Source: Sitta carolinensis (taxonomy: Eukaryota; Chordata; Aves; Passeriformes; Sittidae). Taken from it: a DNA stretch of 64,000 nt. Where the stretch lies: assembly GCA_032173965.1 (NCBI GenBank), contig CM063287.1, positions 11,041,859-11,105,858 on the forward strand. The letters run 5' to 3'. The notes below the pieces were generated by a model. That model ran no database searches and had not been told where the DNA came from. It was given only the letters and a program-made list of their open reading frames with translations. Of the stretch, positions 1 to 9,726 are shown piece after piece; the stretch's first letter is position 1, and every line of letters starts with the position of its first letter. The translations under genes were made by a program, and so were the position numbers.

Positions 1-388
1 CTTAAAATATTATTCAATTTTGACCATAAGAAATATATTACATAATTTACATCATTCAAATTTACTTTTCATCATTAGGGCTGGTACATTTTACATTTTA
101 AGCACCTTTTAAAGCGATACACCTTTGAAAAACTTTAAATACTGTGAATAATGCATTTATCAGTAAAACAAAAATGCACAATTAAAAGCAAAACTAATTA
201 CAAGATTTATATTCCTAAAACCGTGCATTATGAAAAAATTTCAAAAACAAAACAGGTATTTAGGAAGACGAAAAATCTGGTGTACAACATAGTTTTGAGA
301 TACAAATAATTTCAGCTATGTTGTTTTTCACAGTACAGAAAAGATTTCTAATCAGAACAGAAAGAGTTCTAAGACTTTGATAAGTTAC

Positions 389-510
389 CTGGCATATGAA
401 TTTGACTTTTGTTTTTTAGGTGTGCTCCTCTCAGGTACCCATACAGTGATATCTTCCTGTCACATTTGGGATTGATTCGGATGTCCTCTGGGTTTGTCAG
501 CTCTTCCATT
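389..510 (-). CDS. BMS1: BMS1 coding exon 6
   Basis: This exon encodes MEELTNPEDIRINPKCDRKI and SLYGYLRGAHLKNKSQIHMP, the start of the beta-barrel (translation-factor-like) domain after the GTPase domain. The donor GTAACTTA follows a split Gly codon. It is the last BMS1 exon recognised before the window ends. Confidence 0.95.
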
Positions 511-3500
511 CTATTCAACATTTAAAATGACAGTTAAAATTGCCAGAGTCCCAGTGGTAACTTTTGAGAAAAGGTAATTTAAGAAAAGACAACATCACTG
601 CTGCCACTGCATGATCTGCAGACTTCAATAATCAAAAGTGAATTATCATGAGAAAGAAAAAATTAATTGGAAAAAAAGATCCTCTAAAACATTTTAGAAT
701 TGTATTTTAAAAGTTGTATAATTATGTACAACCAATTTCCAGAAGATTTACTGATACTTCACTGAACAGGTACTGCTTTCTTAGCACATTTTAACTACTC
801 CTTATCAGTTCTGCACACACAACCCTCCTCTAATCAATTTCACCACTAAAGGGCAAACAGCTGAATGTCACATTCCCTGCAGCAACACAACACCTTCTTT
901 TCCCTAAGAATGGTGGTGAGAAACACAGAAGCTACCACTGAAAAAAAGAGCGGCTGTTCGAAGGCAGAGGAAACTCCTTTCTACACTGCACATGGGGGGC
1001 AGCACAAAGAACCAAGGAAGAGAATGAGGGATACAACCCAGCTGCAGATCAGCTTAAAGCAGACCCAACAATCATGAAACTGCAAGTTACAGCAACCTAA
1101 AACAATGTTACTGTAAAACTACAGAATGTGAGGTTTGCATTTTCCCTCTCTCTGCTTTGTGTATTTTGCAGGACTTTGCACAATGCTTATCTACTTCTCT
1201 AACATTTTTTCCTGAAGAAGTAGAGCCAAAGAAGAGGCTCATTCAAGGCACCTTGGATTATTGTGAGAGTTCAGTCATAACTGTAAGCATTCTGGCAATA
1301 AAATATGAAAGGTGAGGTAATTTCTCAAGCAGGCACAGCTGCCATCAAGATCAATTTCATGTTTCAAAGAGACTGTGAATCAAATGCTATACAGGGAGAT
1401 GGAACAGAAGGGATATTCCAAGGAACCCAGAGGACTAATCCACCAGCTGTTGTTTAATCACTAGAATGCTGTTTCTTTTCCACAGAAATTCAGTATAATC
1501 ATCAACAAGCAGGATTATTTTAACTATCCTGTGTTTCAAAAGTATTTACAATATACCAGAGGCGTGTACATGACCTGACACAAGTGAGACCTTGTGAGCA
1601 CAAGTGCACACAAATCTGAGAGGCACCTTCCCTTCCCAAAGCCACTCAGGGAACACTAAACACCCATTCACACACAGAGCTGAGGGCTAACAGCACAGCT
1701 TTTTCAAACAACAAGGTGCCATCCGTGCTGAGATTGAAGAACAGAGAGAAAAACACACACCTGTCTGCGAGAACGTACGGGTGAGACGTCTGCCAAGTGA
1801 GAGGCCGGAATTTCATAACTGAGATAAAACGCCCCAAATTGTGAATTTCCTGCTTTTGATATTCTCCATGAACCATCCCAGACAAATAAAACAACTTAGC
1901 ACCCTAAATATATTAAAAAATACATAAAAACATAGAAAAATTAATTTAATATTCATAAAACTAACAAAAAAAAATAAAATATAGTAATGCAATTCTAATC
2001 TGCAAATCTTGACTGAAAATTTGTTATTAAATTGGTACTGAAAGATCAAACTAATCAGTTTACTTCAACATGGAAACTGTCCCCTAAATCTTAATGGAAA
2101 ATTATTCAGATTCTCAAGACCTCATACAGACCTACAAGCAGATCCTCCTTCCACTGCACCTGCATAACAAACCTAGTAGCAAATTTAGCAGCTTATCACA
2201 CTGGGATAGAGAATAATCACACAAGTATTTCAGCAAACAGAATAAAGATGAAACTACCTGATACAGTATCAACATTGTTCACTTACCTATTTAAAAGACG
2301 TAAAAACATAATAAACACTTTACTATTGACCCACTTTTAATGTAGTTTCCATAAAGCAAAATATATGAAAAAATTAATGTTAAATGTCATACCGGATATA
2401 CTTCAGTCCAGAATCTGTGTTTTAACTTCTTTTTAGTCTTCTTTAATTGTTTGTTGTTCTTGAATGTGTCCAGGTGGGTTAGAACTCCCATAATTTTGGG
2501 AAAGCCATGTACCTGGCAAATGTTCAGGAATTCAAATGTCTCCATCTCAAATCCAAAGCTGGCATCAATGAGCATTAGAACCTGTAAACACAATATTCAC
2601 ATTTAACTACAGCAATACCACAGTGCCCAAATAAGCTAACTTCAAAGACCACACCTTTAAACGCTTAAGCCTCTCAGGAACCAAAATTTTGCAAAAGCTC
2701 CTGTACTTTATTTTCATATACCCTGAATAAAAACTTTGGCTTTTTATTTGAAGTATGGAACTTGGCTGCTAAAGATGCTCCAGACACTCTAGGAATGCAA
2801 AAACATTCGGTATTATAATAAGAGCTGAACAAGTGTTTACCTGAATTTATAACATGCAAAGTTGATTATCTCCCAAGATTTTCAGGAACATCTTAGAAAA
2901 TTAATAAAACTCTTATATCTGTGTCTTGGATACACTAATGCCACTAAGGTCAAGCCTTTTGGTAAAATGAAACAAACTTTTTTCCCTTGTTGCAATTGCT
3001 GTTACACATCAATGCATAAAATGCCCTGACACAAGGGAACAGCAGCCAACAATCACATCAAAATGGAAGCAAAGTTGTTTTAGGGCCTTAAGGATAAAGA
3101 ACTTAAAGCATGCAGGAACTGATGACAGATCTTCGAGCGCTGATGTAACCCCCCAACAAAAAATCCAAACAGATTCTCAGCACCACCATGTGCACACAGA
3201 ATTTAAAACATCCACCAAATATACTAGCAGAAGTATTTGTATTGTTTGGTACATCTCCCTTACTCAGTAGAAAACATAAAAGTAGAAGAATATCTAGATC
3301 AGTGTACACATGTATTTAGATATTTATATAGTTGATACTTAGACAAGGATCCAAATACTTAATCAGCTGTGAATAGTATACTCCAAATCCATAAGTAAAG
3401 TAAAATTCTAAACAAATGGATCATGTACTGGATCCCCAGGATCAGCTGATGTAATCTCTCTTGATCCAAAAGTTGCAAGTAAATTACAACAGTGACCACA

Positions 3501-5164
3501 TTCCACTGAAACCAGCTGAATTACTACAAGATATTCTTCACAGATGGAGACCTCAGAGTGCATTAAAAACCCAACTACTGAACTAATACATATTTCTACT
3601 TTGAACATTAGTTGAAAACCTCTTGACTAAAAATCATTTTCAAATTTTATATGGTTTAACACTGTGTCAAGCCAGGCTTGTTATAACATCCTCTACTAAA
3701 AGTTTAGCAATGAAGTTCAGCAGCATTTCCCTTCTCTCACATCCTCACGCCACACAGACACACTTAACTTTCTCCCTCCCCTAAAATGAGGGAAGTCCCA
3801 GGGTTGTTCCAGACATTAGGTGTGTCAAAGAGCTCAGGTCTTGTTCTCTTTGAAACCTAAGACAGTTATGCCTTTGATAGCAAAAAATGTGTAGAGAAAT
3901 TAGACACCGGTGCAGTCCAATCAAAAGTAGTATTTTCAATATAAATGATAGAAGAAATCACATTCCATTGTTAACTTACCAAATCAGCAACTTTAGCCAG
4001 GTCAATCATTGTGTTAATGTCACATCCACATTCAATAATGGTCAGCCGGCGTTTTTTACCTGAAAACAAAATTAAGCATCAAAAACTGAAACAGAGGGAG
4101 CAAAACAATTTGTACAGTTTTCTTTTCAGGTCACATTCCTAAAGTTCCTCCAGGATATCTGGGACTCAGATTCTGGTCTAGCATGTAAATCATCCAACAC
4201 ACATTGTAGGAGTGTCTGTTTTTACCTGTTTATAATTCTGCTAAAATATAATTTTTTAATGTAAAATTATCAGATCTTCTTTTACTGTACATACAACAGA
4301 TCACACATCCAAATGATTTCTTCAAAATGAGCAAAAATTATGAGAACATGAACACATCCCAGCTCTCAAAGCGAGACAAGTAAGGAGCACAAAAGAAGCA
4401 TTTCCACTTCTCCTATCTGTTCTCACCTGAAACGATTGTAACAGGACCCCGGATTTCAACCAGCTTTTGCCTTGTGAAGTTCTTAATGAGACACTTTATT
4501 ACAGTGCTCTTCCCAACCTTGGGAGGGCCAACCACAACCACCACCACGGGAGGTGGCTCCAAAGGAGTCCGGTCCACTACGGGAATGTGATGCTTTTTAG
4601 TCTTCAGATCCTGAGTTCTGAGAAGAAATTTGTAATAAATAAATACAGGAACGACATGGATAGTGACGTTTACTATTTGAAAGTCTTCAGTCTTTGAACA
4701 CAAAGGTTGAGCACAAGCAGAGATAACAGGAACTCCCACTGAGTCTAAGGAGCTATTTAGTTTTTGCACTGATTAACACAGTGGACAAAGCAACAGAGAT
4801 GCACACAACACCCGGCTTCTGACACACACATAGACTACAACGTGACTGGGTGAATGATGAATGCTAGGCAGACACACCAGAGAAAATTACAGTCTGTGTA
4901 TTTCTACACAAAGTAACAAAGAAACCCCAGGCAACTCCCCCCTCTCCAGCCGCCTCTGCACACTCCAGAGCCAGTTCCCGCTTCTCACCGATGGAAAGTC
5001 CTGGCCATCCGCACAGCAGACTGGACTGTAAAGGCCTTGGGATTTCTCTTCCGTGCATTCTCCTCATCTCCTATTCCCAGGTCATTGAGATAACGTTTCC
5101 TCTTCTTCTCTGCCTTTGGCCCGCTATGCTTTGCACGATGCTTCTTCTTCTCTTTTTCCTCCAT
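389..5164 (-). CDS. BMS1: BMS1 ribosome biogenesis factor, N-terminal part (six coding exons, gene continues off the left edge)
   Basis: BMS1 is the nucleolar GTPase of the 90S pre-ribosome (SSU processome) needed for 18S rRNA maturation. Reading the minus strand, six exons join in frame into about 300 residues: a basic start (MEEKEKKKHRAKH), then the G1/P-loop GPPKVGKST at residues about 89-97, then LTIIECGCDIN, VLMLIDASFGFEMETFEFLN, THLDTFKNNKQLKKTKK and FYLSGMVHGEYQ, ending in YLRGAHLKNKSQIHMPG. This is nearly the human protein, which is about 1,280 residues, so only the GTPase-like N-terminus is here. All introns have GT donors and AG acceptors and phases agree. The start is the first ATG of a Lys-rich N-terminus matching the family. 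A CpG island lies directly upstream. No stops or breaks were seen. Remaining exons should lie left of position 1. Confidence 0.97.
1761..1903 (-). CDS. BMS1: BMS1 coding exon 5
   Basis: This exon encodes GAKLFYLSGMVHGEYQKQEI through RPLTWQTSHPYVLADR. The FYLSG motif is the family's G5-like segment. The acceptor is preceded by an A/T-rich tract ending TTTAG, and the donor is GTGTGTGT. The exon ends two bases into the Arg codon completed in exon 6. Confidence 0.95.
2393..2581 (-). CDS. BMS1: BMS1 coding exon 4
   Basis: This is a 63-codon, phase-0 exon from VLMLIDASFGFEMETFEFLN to KHRFWTEVYP. It contains the THLD motif, the family's version of the G4 region, and the Lys-rich stretch QLKKTKKKLKHR. 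The acceptor is TGTTTACAG and the donor GTATGACA. Confidence 0.96.
3980..4059 (-). CDS. BMS1: BMS1 coding exon 3
   Basis: This 80-bp exon encodes GKKRRLTIIECGCDINTMID and LAKVADL. The acceptor is TTTGTTTTCAG and the donor GTAAGTTA. It ends in phase 0. The sequence matches the conserved strand and loop that follow the P-loop in BMS1/TSR1-family GTPases. Confidence 0.95.
4427..4617 (-). CDS. BMS1: BMS1 coding exon 2 (P-loop)
   Basis: This exon encodes TQDLKTKKHHIPVVDRTP through RGPVTIVSG. It carries the nucleotide-binding G1 motif GPPKVGKST. The acceptor is TTCTTCTCAG and the donor GTGAGAAC. It splits an Arg codon at its 5' side and a Gly codon at its 3' side, matching its neighbours. Confidence 0.95.
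4989..5164 (-). CDS. BMS1: BMS1 coding exon 1
   Basis: This exon encodes residues 1-58 plus two bases of an Arg codon, a very basic nuclear/nucleolar-localising N-terminus ending VRMARTFHR. The donor is GTGAGAAG just below 4989. An upstream acceptor (CCCTCTTCCTTTGCCAG, ending at 5223) suggests the exon begins at 5222 with about 58 bases of 5' UTR, preceded by a non-coding first exon in the CpG island. That last point is inference. Confidence 0.93.
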
Positions 5165-5229
5165 CTTACTCGTTCAATAGTTGTTTACAACCACGACGGT
5201 TCTGCGTTCCTCCGAGTGACAGCTGGCAA

Positions 5230-6010
5230 AGGAAGAGGGCACAGTTAGCAGAGGGCACGCGTAGGCAGCACGCCCGCTGGAGAACACCGAGCGAGCACTA
5301 CAGACCCAGCTCAGGAGCCCATTCCCGCCCTGCCCGGCGCACGGCAGGCCCCGGGCCCTGCACTCGCGGCCCAGGGCACCGGGCAGGCCGGCAGTGCCCC
5401 GGCCGAGCGCCCGAGGCACCGCGGCGAGGAGCTGCGGCCACACCGCGGGCCCTCAGCTCGCCAAGGGGCCCTGCCGCGGGGCCCCTACGAGCAGCCACTA
5501 CACACCTGTGCCGGGCCGTGGGCCCCGGTCCTGCCCGCTCCGGCGCTGTCTCCCGGTGCCGTGCTGTCCCCGCTCCGGGGCTGTCCCCCGTGCCGTGCGT
5601 CCCCGCTCTGGCGCTGTCCCCCCGCTCCGGCGCTGTCCCCCCGCTCGGCGCTGTCCCCCGGTCCCGCCGCCCGGCCCACGTGTGCCCGCACCGACGGCTC
5701 CGTCGCGGAGCCTCCCTCCCGGAAACAGCGGCTGCGCGCGGAGTTCCGTGCGCGGCGGCCGCTGCGGAGCGCTTTTGCCGGCGCACACGGTGTCCCAGCG
5801 AGGGAGGGCCGCTGCGTGGCACCGGGACCGGGACCCGGGAGTCGGCCCCTATGCGCGTGTTTGGCAATAAATTACTCTCCTGCAAGCTGTGCGCAAGCCC
5901 GCGGTAGCTGCCCGGCGGGGTCGGCCCCACAGCCCCCGGAGCGGACGAGGCGTGGGGACCGTCAGCTGCCCGCGGGTTCGGGGCAGCCCCGCTAGGAACT
6001 GGCAGATGCG
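5230..6010 (-). promoter_or_regulatory. BMS1: CpG island / probable BMS1 promoter
   Basis: This very GC- and CpG-rich block lies immediately upstream of the BMS1 start exon and contrasts with the AT-rich introns on its left. No TATA box is apparent, as usual for housekeeping genes. A possible non-coding-exon donor, CACAG then GTGTGTAG on the minus strand near 5508, would pair with the acceptor ending at 5223. Several open frames crossing it on both strands are compositional artefacts. Confidence 0.75.
5529..5665. repeat. Short GC-rich tandem repeat in the BMS1 CpG island
   Basis: About six imperfect copies of a roughly 20-bp unit built around GCTCCGGCGCTGTCCCCC occur in tandem. The repeat is inside the probable promoter, so copy-number variation could change GC-box spacing. 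Its core resembles the 11-bp unit of the large minisatellite near 20-21 kb, though common origin is not shown. Confidence 0.6.
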
Positions 6011-6125
6011 GCCCCAGCAACCACTGCGAGACAGACACAAAAATAAAGCCTTGCCAAGGACTATGGGAGGACGATCAGGTCAGAGAGTAAAAGCCTATGA
6101 AGAGCTTTTCAGTGCAGTGGACTCG

Positions 6126-6362
6126 GACGGAATCACAGAACCAGCTGGGATCTCGCCTCTGGGCCCTGCGGTCAAACCAGCCCGGCTTGGCTCAGAGCGC
6201 CCCGTTCCCTTCAGCCTGCGGGCACGGTGGCTCCACCACGCCCCGCGCAGCCATTCCAGTGCCTAATCACCTTTTCTGTGAAGACATTCTTCCCGATTTC
6301 CAACCTAAACCTCCCCTAGTGCAGCTTAACACTACGTCCTCTCCTCCTGTCGCTAATTAATA
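6126..6362 (-). mobile_element. Diverged CR1 LINE 3' fragment
   Basis: The plus strand opens with GGAATCACAGAACCAGCTGG and later reads CCTAATCACCTTTTCTGTG and AACCTAAACCTCCCCTAG, the reverse complement of the 3' region of avian CR1. The element is therefore on the minus strand and 5'-truncated, as almost all CR1 copies are. The middle is heavily diverged. Confidence 0.7.
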
Positions 6363-8052
6363 GAATGTAGGTGGGGACATTTTGCATGTACCAAGCCCCG
6401 CACCCACAGGGACATGACCAGGCGTGCAGAGGGCAAGGCACCCCAGGTGAGAAGTGGTCATTGTTTTATCTGAGCTCTGTGCCCTCGCCTGGAGGCCAGT
6501 GCCCCTGAGGTGCGTCGTAGGCGCACACCCTGCTTAATGGAGCGAGGAGCCCCAGCCCTTCCTCAGCATCACCTGCTCATATGACAGCTGCTGGCATGCA
6601 AGTCCAGGGGAGGCTACAATGGCATCTCTGTGGAAGTACGTGTTGAATAAGCATTCTCATTAAGAAGGTATTATGAGGGAGAAGGTATATGTAAATAAAT
6701 AAGTCTTAATGCATTTTTTCCAAAAATTTACTAAAAGAATCATATATACAGTCATAAGTACAACCATCTCTTCATCCTTCACTCTTAAATACAACTTGTG
6801 TTCAAAGTGCCTTGCAGCTATTGTCTGAAGCCATGTAGCTCTTCTGTAATACATGAGCTTGTTCCTATCTTTTAGGTCAAGGCAGAAAAGTTACAGCCAC
6901 AGCTAAAAATTACAGACAAATGTCAGGACTAATTTTCTGGACTTCTTGTAGACAGTTTGTTCAGGGATATCAATTTTATTAATAAAATAATGGTCTGTGA
7001 TTAAGTTTTATTCTCGTTGTTTCTCTTGTTCTATAAACTGAGTTGATAACAAATGTATTACAATCTAACCATACTTTAAAATATTCCAGAGACACATTTT
7101 AAACACAAAAAAAGATCTACATGTAGAGTTTTCAGCATCCTAGGCCTAATACTGCTTTAACACATATCCATGTTAGTTCTCCAGAAGTACACATGAAGAA
7201 CCTTTCCCTAATTACTGTGGTCTTCCGGAAAACCAGGGATCTTGAGTCCCACTGTGCAAATACAAAGATGAAAAACATTTTTCTGTCCTCTGAGTGCAAT
7301 TCTACAATTTCATGAAGATAAAGTACCTTAATTTGGCAAATAGACAATCACGATTTAAAAAAAAAATACAATTTGCAAACAAATTATACAAAAATACTGC
7401 CTTTTAAAAGTCTGTGATCATTTTTAAATGAAAACACTATATATTAACTACCAAGGAAAAGACCATTCGTGTTCTATATCAGCACCTAAAATGCAAACAC
7501 ACCCAGTGAGATGTCCCCTGCCACCACCAAGGCTGCTTTTCCCATGCTTGTACCCCTCTTGTATCAATGCTTTCCCAACTAAAAGCTATAAATAAGTCTG
7601 TTACCTGATTCCTTAAGTTAAAATAAGTGAATTATGACCAGAATAGAAGCAAAACTCAGTGCAGTAAGGCCCCAAAAGCAACGCCATAGTGCTAAGCCCC
7701 CTGGCAGAATTAATCCAGCACAGTCTGAACACACAGAACTCTTCAGTACTGACATACTTGTGAAGATCAGCCTGTGCATGCAGGTTAATGTCAGGCTGCC
7801 CATAACCAAACACGTGCAGGAACACTGCAAGCAGCTGGAGAAAGATCGCTTGGGCTGAGGAGGCAGCTCAGATTCAGCAGGGAGCCCTTGCTAACATGGC
7901 TTATCTTTCTTTCCCTTCCAGATAGGGCATAAAATTCAGAGCGAGCACTCTGCACTTAGACCTGCAAAACCTCTAGCCACTTCAGACAACACTGTCAATT
8001 GAGAAAAAAATCACATTCATTTTCCATCAGGCAAGTGGGCCTGCTGCCAGTT
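6363..8052. other. Intergenic DNA and likely 3' UTR of the homeobox gene
   Basis: No coding exon was recognised. The part nearest 8053 is probably the 3' UTR of the minus-strand homeobox gene: AATAAA signals occur on the minus strand at 7007-7012 and 6975-6980, giving a candidate UTR of about 1.05 kb. The remainder is AT-rich unique sequence with only short chance open frames. Confidence 0.4.
7007..7012 (-). terminator. Candidate polyadenylation signal of the homeobox gene
   Basis: A minus-strand AATAAA lies about 1.05 kb past the stop codon, with a second at 6975-6980. These are the first canonical hexamers noticed downstream of the gene. The site itself is inferred. Confidence 0.35.
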
Positions 8053-8987
8053 TCATGTCTGACCCAAATGACAGACTGAATTCTGGCCACCAAAAGCAGA
8101 AAGGTAACTTTTTGACTGACTTTGCTCTGCATTTTGCTCATTCTCAAACAACAAATCTAACCCCGTTCCCAGAATTTCATTTCTTATGCCCAGCCAATGA
8201 GGGTCATAGTCATTTACTGTCTCCAGCAGCTGCTGCCCGTACAACGGGGCTGGAGTGTCAAGTGTCCTTTGATACCCCCCTTCATGCTTTGGAAGTACCA
8301 AAGGAGGACTAGCATTACTAGCTGCAAGCAGAGGTGAACCATGCCTCATCTGCTCGGGCTCAAGCTTAGATTCCCCCCCATCATAACTGAAAGTGGAACC
8401 CTTCCCAAAGGAAGAAGTGCTTGCCTTGGCATACAAACAGTTCTCAACACCCTGATTAGCATTGAGGTAGTAGTTTAAGACAGGCTTCCTGTACGTGTGC
8501 TCTTTAGCTGCTGGGTACTGGTAATCTGTACAAGGCTGGGAAACATCTGCATCTGAGTAGAAGCTTTCAGGGAAGGATTTCTTCAGGTGCGGATACTCCT
8601 GTGCCTGCTGCACAGGGAGCGAGAACGGAGCGGCACTCCCCACGCTTCCCGCACCTAGTGGGACCCCTCTTCCCGAACAGTCCAAACCGAAGTCAGTTGG
8701 GGTCTGACCGAGCGCTCCAAAAGTGTTATCCAAGCTCCTGAAATGCACGTCGAACCTTGAGTACAGCTGCCCCGAGTAGGACGGCGGCTGACCACAGAAG
8801 CTCTGGCTCCCTCCCGGCAGGCCCGGCTGCGGGCAGGGAAAGCTCCGCTCTGTCCCCGGGCCCTGCTCGCCCCGGGCCGCTCCTGGCCAGCGCACCGGGG
8901 CGGCTTCGGCTTGCCCGGCCTGGCGTAGGCGGCGGCTTCGCTCTTCTTGTGGTTTAGCTGCCGGGCTCTCCTGTTCTGGAACCAAAC
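8053..8987 (-). CDS. DUX-like gene, coding exon 3 (recognition helix and C-terminal tail, with frame break)
   Basis: The exon opens VWFQNRRARQLNHKKSEAAA in phase 0. The convincing tail (SFCGQPPSYSGQLYSRFDVH onwards, to NSVCHLGQT and stop) is in a different frame. The exon is 935 bp, one short of a multiple of three, so one missing base reconciles the ends. The switch must fall in the G/C-homopolymer-rich stretch at about 8800-8900. The tail is Ser/Tyr/Gln-rich and ends with acidic/hydrophobic residues (LGTGLDLLFENE) that could be an activation region, which is inference. Confidence 0.75.
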
Positions 8988-9587
8988 CTGCGGGACCGGC
9001 AGAGACTGAGCACCCGGGCCACGGGGTAAGCCGCTCCGCCACCCGCCCGTCCTCCCTCCCGGACCCCCGTCTCACCTGGATGCGGGACTCGGGGATGTCG
9101 GTGAGGCCGGAGAGCTGCTCCCGCAGGGCGATGCCGGGGTACGGCTCCTTCTCGAAGGCGTGGACCAGCAGCTCTAGCTGCGCCTTGCTGAAGGTGGTTC
9201 GCTTGCGCCGGCCGCCCTCCCGCCCCGAGCCGGGGCCGGCGGGGCGCGCCCGGGGCTCGCCTGCGGGCAGAGAACGGGGAGCGGCGGTCAGCGGGGCCGG
9301 GCAGCGTCCTCCTGCCGCAACGCCGCCAAAACAAAACCGCCAACACCGCCAACACCGCCACCAACACCGCCAACACCGCCACCGACACTGCCACTAACAC
9401 CGCCGCCAACACCGCCGCCAACACTGCCACTAACACCGACACCAGCACCGCCACCAACACAGCCACCAACACCGCCAGCCCCAGGACCCCTCCGCCAGCC
9501 CGCCCGGCGCGGCTCACCGGCGGGGCCGGGGCTGAGGGCCAGGCTGGCGGAGGGGAGGCTGGCGGGGGGCAGACTGGCGAGCTCCAT
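8053..9587 (-). CDS. Single-homeodomain PRD-class (DUX-like) homeobox protein
   Basis: Three minus-strand exons encode a short Ala/Pro/Ser-rich N-terminus, a 60-residue homeodomain and a long C-terminal tail (about 396 aa if the frame break is repaired). The homeodomain starts GRRKRTTFSKAQLELLVHAF and has the diagnostic W48, F49, Q50, N51 and R53 in QVWFQNRRARQ. Its intron lies exactly between positions 46 and 47, typical of PRD-class genes. There is no paired domain. FEKEPYPGIALRE and RRARQL recall DUX homeodomains; Mix-type proteins are the next candidates. Q50/N51 predict TAAT-type DNA binding. The start is the first ATG (MELASLPPAS); an in-frame upstream triplet is only GTG. Oddity: exon 3 opens in the homeodomain frame, but the conserved-looking tail is one base out of frame, so the copy is either mis-assembled, polymorphic or decaying. 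Confidence 0.83.
9076..9260 (-). CDS. DUX-like gene, coding exon 2 (homeodomain helices 1-2 and start of helix 3)
   Basis: This exon encodes a Gly/Arg/Pro linker and homeodomain positions 1-46, ending TDIPESRIQ. The acceptor is TCTGCCCGCAG and the donor GTGAGACG. F8, L16 and F20 core residues are all present. It ends in phase 0 at the classic 46/47 PRD-class intron position. Confidence 0.87.
9326..9483. repeat. Minisatellite in intron 1 of the DUX-like gene
   Basis: This is an irregular array based on the 9-mer CAACACCGC and 12-mer variants (CCACCAACACCG, CCACTAACACCG). It lies wholly inside the about 257-bp intron 1. On the minus strand it creates a spurious open frame of Val/Gly/Ala repeats. 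Confidence 0.85.
9518..9587 (-). CDS. DUX-like gene, coding exon 1
   Basis: This exon encodes MELASLPPASLPSASLALSP and GPA, then one base of a Gly codon. The donor is GTGAGCCG. About 50 bp upstream, a weak TATA-like CTTAAGGC (minus strand, about 9633-9645) could position initiation. No known domain is present; it is a low-complexity Ala/Leu/Pro/Ser leader. Confidence 0.65.
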
Positions 9588-9726
9588 GCGGGCCGAGCTC
9601 TGCGGGCGGTGGGACGGCACTGGCAGCTCCGTGCCTTAAGAGCCCTCCACCCCGGCCCGTAACGACCCCCACCCACCCGGCCCGGCCCCGCCGGGGCTCC
9701 GAGGGTGACTCAGAGCAGTCTCCCAC

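Noticed and set aside
5116..6038. Open frames of 144-263 codons across the BMS1 CpG island
   Set aside because: They are Arg/Pro/Ala/Gly-rich on both strands, typical of GC-rich DNA lacking stops, with no homology recognised.
8954..9676. 240-codon minus-strand frame overlapping the homeobox gene
   Set aside because: It runs through the intron repeat and both splice sites in the wrong frame for the homeodomain; it is a shadow of exons 1-2.
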